Shown here: positions 7,632 to 10,694 of the stretch, piece by piece | Layout: every line of letters begins with the position of its first letter | Position numbering within the stretch: the first letter of the stretch is position 1 | Source: Bacteroidota bacterium | GTDB taxonomy: Bacteria; Bacteroidota; Bacteroidia; Chitinophagales; LD1 | Assembly (NCBI GenBank): GCA_018267355.1 | Contig: JAFDYP010000200.1 | Location: 1 to 10,694, forward strand | Length of the DNA: 10,694 nucleotides | Reading direction: 5' to 3' | The notes under the pieces: model-generated | Databases searched by the model: none | Told to the model about the DNA's origin: nothing | Seen by the model: the letters and a program-made list of their open reading frames with translations, nothing else | Made by a program: the position numbers and the translations under genes

Positions 7632-7674
7632 TCAAACAGCTTCTAAAATAATAAGTTCTGATATCAGGCTATGA

Positions 7675-8328
7675 TCAAGGCAATTGCTTCATCCGCAGGT
7701 ACGGATTGTGGCTGCGCTCCAGCCCGATGCTCGTATCCCTGCCGTGGCCGCAGTATACCCGCGTATCATCTGGCAGGTTCATCATCACCTCTGTCAAGGT
7801 GTGAAATAAGGCTGGCCCATTGGCACCCGGCAGGTCATAGCGACCTATACTCTGGTAAAACAATACATCGCCACTTACGACATATTTATCTGTTGGATTG
7901 TAAAAGCTAATACTGCCCGGGGAGTGGCCGGGAGTGAAAAGGACCTTGAGAGTAGTATTGCCAAACTTTACCTCATCACCTTCATGGAGGTAGCCCTGGA
8001 CCGGCGGCATCGTATCCATCTCTATACCAAACATCTCACCAAATCCCGGAGCGTCGGCCAATACCTGCTCCTCCAGTGGGTGTATCTCCAGGCCGATGTT
8101 ATATGTATTTGCTATCAGTGGGTTGCCAGGTATATGGTCTACATGGCAGTGGGTATTGAGCAGGCGTAGCGGTTTGAGCTGCAGGCGACTGATCTCAGCT
8201 ACGAGTTCTTCTCTCTCCCGGGCGTTAGAGCACCCCGGATCTATGATCACGCATTCGGAGGTTTCATCGTATATGATAAAAGTATTCTCCATGATAGGTC
8301 CGAATGTCAATTTAACAACCTGGCTCAC
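7675..8328 (-). CDS. Metallo-beta-lactamase-fold hydrolase (glyoxalase II-like)
   Basis: The protein is a cytoplasmic dinuclear metal hydrolase of 217 residues, with no signal peptide. The signature HCHVDH gives H60, H62, D64 and H65; the later ligands are H135 in TPGHSPGS, D154 in VSGDVLF and H195 in CGHGRDT. All metal ligands of the glyoxalase II-type fold are therefore present. The compact single-domain size, without the C-terminal helical extension of true glutathione glyoxalase II, matches the YcbL-like group of bacterial small MBL-fold hydrolases. A thioester such as S-lactoylglutathione is possible but not proven, since this phylum often lacks glutathione. The start is GTG at 8328: an in-frame stop lies upstream with no ATG between, and the next ATG (residue 13) would delete the first conserved beta-strand. 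It is the upstream gene of a same-strand pair with the secreted hydrolase, and divergent from the TolB-like gene. Confidence 0.9.
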   Translation of the reverse strand: MSQVVKLTFGPIMENTFIIYDETSECVIIDPGCSNAREREELVAEISRLQLKPLRLLNTHCHVDHIPGNPLIANTYNIGLEIHPLEEQVLADAPGFGEMFGIEMDTMPPVQGYLHEGDEVKFGNTTLKVLFTPGHSPGSISFYNPTDKYVVSGDVLFYQSIGRYDLPGANGPALFHTLTEVMMNLPDDTRVYCGHGRDTSIGLERSHNPYLRMKQLP

Positions 8329-8407
8329 TGCTTTGTGGTTTTGAAAATTATTAACTAATTATGGTATCAAACTAAGGCATTTATTGCCGTTTTTCGATGC
8401 CTTGTGT

Positions 8408-8415
8408 TAATTTTA
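8408..8415 (+). promoter_or_regulatory. Possible -7 box for the TolB-like gene
   Basis: TAATTTTA has one mismatch to TAnnTTTG. TTATTG at 8381-8386 lies 21 bases upstream and could serve as a weak -33 element. If this is the promoter, transcription would start at or just past the ATG at 8420, which would favour translation from ATG 8477. The 91-base gap it lies in (8329-8419) separates two divergent genes and shows no other structure. Confidence 0.25.
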
Positions 8416-8476
8416 TTCAATGCTGCTACCCGGCCCTATTTCCAGACTTAACCTTGATCGCATCCGTGCCTTCCCT

Positions 8477-10694
8477 ATGTGCTTTAAGCTGGGACTGACT
8501 GTGCTTGTTTCTATTATAGCAGTGGGGCAGGTACATGGCCAGGCTGCCACCGTCACATTCGGCCAAAACCGTGTGCAATACAAAGACTTTGACTGGCAGT
8601 ACTATGAGTCAGATCATTTCATTACATACTTTTACCCGGGAGGGCAGGATATAGCCAAGTATGTGATCAAATCTGCTGAAGATAATATGCAGCCGATAGC
8701 TGACCTGCTCAACTATAAACTAAGGCGAAAACTGAACATCATAGTCTACAATACGATCAACGATCAGAATCAAACTAATATCGGTATCTACGCGCCACCG
8801 GCCAATCAGGGCACCTCGGTAGATCTGGCCAACTATAAGATATTCGTGCATTTCACCGGAGATCACGCCGACCTGGATAGGCAGATACGCATGGGGTTAG
8901 CCCGTGCCTATGTAGACCGTCAGTCCAGCGGATCTGGTATCGGAGAGATCGTCTCCAATGCGATATTATTCAACCAGCCTGATTGGTACCGGCTGGGGCT
9001 GATATCCTACCTGGGTGAAAACTGGAGCTCTGATATGGAGGATCACCTGCGCGATGGTATCATGAGCGGGCGTTTCCGCAGGCTCAATAAACTCAGTCCG
9101 GAGGAGGCCGCATTTGTGGGGCACTCTATCTGGCACTACATAGATGAGGTATACGGCAAAAGCACAGTAGGCAACCTGCAATACCTGGCACGTATCAATA
9201 GGAGCGTGGACAATGGCTTTCTTTTTGCACTAGGTGTCAACCTCAATGAGACGCTTCAGAACTGGTACAAATACTATGTGGCGAGATTCAATAACGAGGT
9301 AAAATATACTAATCCCAGAGAAGATAAAGACCTGATCAAGATACGCCACCGGCAGGAGACAGAATACTATCAGCCGAGGCTGAGTCCTGACGGCCGATAT
9401 GTAGCATATGCCTCCAATAACCTGGGCAGGTATAAAATCCACCTGATGGATCTGGAGCATCACAAGAAAAAAGTGATCTATCGCGGCGGATGGCGTACTA
9501 AGACCATGTGGACTGATTTTGCCATGCCGCTCATAGCCTGGGCGCCAAAGAGCGATAAGCTCGGCTTTATGTTTGATAAAAAGATGATCGTCCGGCTAGG
9601 CGAATATGCCATCCAGAAAGAAAAGGGGAAACGCCGCAAGGAATATCACAGGATAGAAAAGTTTCCAAAGGTCACTGCGTTCACATATGTAGATAGCAAG
9701 CAGTTGGCTATGGCGGCGGTGCGAAACGGGCAGTCTGATATCGTACTGTATAGTATCGCCTCGCAAACCGTGAAGCAGATCACGGACGACTATTACGACG
9801 ACTTTACTCCGGCGGTGGTCATGGTAGACAGTATACGCGGCGTGGTATTTGCGAGCAATAGGACAGATGATACACTGCGCCGGCAGCGGTACGACTCACA
9901 GGTCTTTGACAAGCAGACGGATCTCTTCTTTTTTCCCCTGGATGGTGAGGAAGGTGATAATGTCCTTTACCGGATCACTAACACTCCTAACGCTAATGAA
10001 AGCTATCCGCAACAATTCAATGATGATTATTTCTCCTATCTGAGTGAGGCCAATGGTATCCGCAATCGATGGCTATCAGGCCTGGAAGATGTTTTTGATC
10101 ACAATCAGAAAACCTACCGCTTTTTCAATCGTGAGACGAATGAGGATGACTCTATCAGCCTGCCCGAAAATATGGACTGGCGGCTGGTGCTGGACACTTC
10201 TATCATCACCCTGAGAGGGGTCACACAGGAGGCTGTGGACAGGATACAAGGCAGCACCATGCAGTATTCCAACTGGTCTTCCAATATCAGGGAGCAAAAT
10301 TTAGCTCCCGATAAAGATCTGGCTATGGATATGGTCTACCACAAGGGGCGCAACGAGTTTTATAAATATCAGATCAATACAGGTAAACCAGCTAAACAAA
10401 CCTATATCCAGACGGACTATATCAAGCGCCGCAACAACGTAATGCTGGCAGAAGATTCTTTGAAGAAAGCTGAAGAGGAAAAAAAGCGTGCAGAGTATGA
10501 GTCTCATTTTAAAGGAGGCAAAAAGGTGTACTCCGGTCATGACTTTCAGAGTGAATATGACTATGGCGTCAAACTTTTTGATTGGGATAGTGTAGCGGCC
10601 ATCACAGAGTCGCCTACAGGACTGCCCAATACTCCGGCACAGACAGGATATATTTTCAGATTCTCCAAAGTACGTCCATACTTTGTACGCTTTA
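8477..10694 (+). CDS. Exported TolB-like beta-propeller protein with degenerate peptidase-like domain, 3' end missing
   Basis: The gene is open to the right edge, so at least 739 residues are visible from this start. MCFKLGLTVLVSIIAVGQVHG before Q is a good signal peptide. An in-frame ATG at 8420 would add 19 residues, giving an unusually long n-region, so I prefer 8477. Numbering here is from ATG 8420. Residues 48-295 resemble the Bacteroidota peptidase-MA-like region: the opening FGQNRVQYKDFDWQYYESDH, a PDWYRLGLISYLGENW segment (187-202) and FVGHSIWHYI (232-241). Where gluzincins carry HExxH the sequence reads IRMGLARAYV (156-165), so catalysis is unlikely. PD40/TolB propeller blades follow, the clearest being YYQPRLSPDGRYVAYASN (316-333), with weaker ones at about 420-445 and 455-482. 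A charged, coiled-coil-like stretch (674-694) leads to the edge. Relatives are often labelled TolB or translocation protein; a periplasmic or outer-membrane role is inferred, not shown. Confidence 0.8.
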   Translation, partial: MCFKLGLTVLVSIIAVGQVHGQAATVTFGQNRVQYKDFDWQYYESDHFITYFYPGGQDIAKYVIKSAEDNMQPIADLLNYKLRRKLNIIVYNTINDQNQTNIGIYAPPANQGTSVDLANYKIFVHFTGDHADLDRQIRMGLARAYVDRQSSGSGIGEIVSNAILFNQPDWYRLGLISYLGENWSSDMEDHLRDGIMSGRFRRLNKLSPEEAAFVGHSIWHYIDEVYGKSTVGNLQYLARINRSVDNGFLFALGVNLNETLQNWYKYYVARFNNEVKYTNPREDKDLIKIRHRQETEYYQPRLSPDGRYVAYASNNLGRYKIHLMDLEHHKKKVIYRGGWRTKTMWTDFAMPLIAWAPKSDKLGFMFDKKMIVRLGEYAIQKEKGKRRKEYHRIEKFPKVTAFTYVDSKQLAMAAVRNGQSDIVLYSIASQTVKQITDDYYDDFTPAVVMVDSIRGVVFASNRTDDTLRRQRYDSQVFDKQTDLFFFPLDGEEGDNVLYRITNTPNANESYPQQFNDDYFSYLSEANGIRNRWLSGLEDVFDHNQKTYRFFNRETNEDDSISLPENMDWRLVLDTSIITLRGVTQEAVDRIQGSTMQYSNWSSNIREQNLAPDKDLAMDMVYHKGRNEFYKYQINTGKPAKQTYIQTDYIKRRNNVMLAEDSLKKAEEEKKRAEYESHFKGGKKVYSGHDFQSEYDYGVKLFDWDSVAAITESPTGLPNTPAQTGYIFRFSKVRPYFVRF

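Noticed and set aside
7656..7667. Short palindrome CTGATATCAG just after the metallo-hydrolase stop, considered as a terminator
   Set aside because: It has no loop and no T-run on the minus strand after it; a 10-base palindrome with an AT core is expected by chance.
8966..10540. Minus-strand open frames of 71-79 residues (8966-9181, 9230-9463, 10076-10297, 10301-10540) and a plus-strand one at 9849-10043
   Set aside because: All lie inside the continuous plus-strand frame of the TolB-like gene, which has a signal peptide and family motifs; they are out-of-frame shadows.
1..10694. Defence, phage, CRISPR or mobile-element system
   Set aside because: No integrase, transposase, nuclease, toxin-antitoxin, direct-repeat array or terminal inverted repeats were seen; the gene content is housekeeping plus secreted proteins.

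Overview
The window looks like an ordinary chromosomal segment from a member of the Bacteroidota, most like the Chitinophagales/Saprospirales side of the phylum. This is an inference from four things seen here: two exported proteins with C-terminal type IX secretion (T9SS) sorting domains carrying a YPNP core; a TATATTTG box that fits the Bacteroidota -7 consensus TAnnTTTG; the near absence of Shine-Dalgarno sequences; and protein families typical of the phylum (a DUF6134-like protein and a TolB-like propeller behind a degenerate peptidase-like domain). I see no tRNA, rRNA, CRISPR array, insertion sequence, integrase or phage gene.

Layout. Positions 1-2282 are on the minus strand. They hold the 5' part of a radical SAM enzyme that runs off the left edge, the DNA polymerase III delta' subunit gene holB immediately upstream of it, and a small secreted blue-copper (cupredoxin) protein with a T9SS tail. 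A 141-base divergent intergenic region (2283-2423) separates this block from a plus-strand block (2424-6459). That block contains an EamA-type membrane transporter, an RsmF-like rRNA m5C methyltransferase overlapping it by 8 bases, purT (formate-dependent GAR transformylase), and an exported DUF6134-like protein overlapping purT by 4 bases. Convergent to this, with only three bases between the stop codons, are two minus-strand genes: a secreted alpha/beta hydrolase of the chlorophyllase/PETase-like type with a T9SS tail (6463-7605), and a cytoplasmic metallo-beta-lactamase-fold hydrolase of the glyoxalase II type (7675-8328). After a short divergent gap, a large plus-strand gene opens at about 8420-8477 and runs off the right edge. 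It encodes an exported protein with a degenerate peptidase-like N-terminal part and a TolB-like beta propeller.

How the genes relate. The gene mix is housekeeping (replication, rRNA modification, purine synthesis) interleaved with envelope and secreted proteins. The likely co-transcribed pairs are holB with the radical SAM gene, the transporter with the methyltransferase, and purT with the DUF6134-like gene. No shared pathway joins the blocks. Three minus-strand genes appear to use non-ATG starts (TTG, GTG, GTG). I found no convincing novel multi-gene system. The points most worth a second look are the inactive-looking peptidase domain fused to a propeller, the hydrolase whose two cysteines sit right beside its catalytic Asp and His, the T9SS-exported cupredoxin, and a possible near-leaderless transporter transcript.
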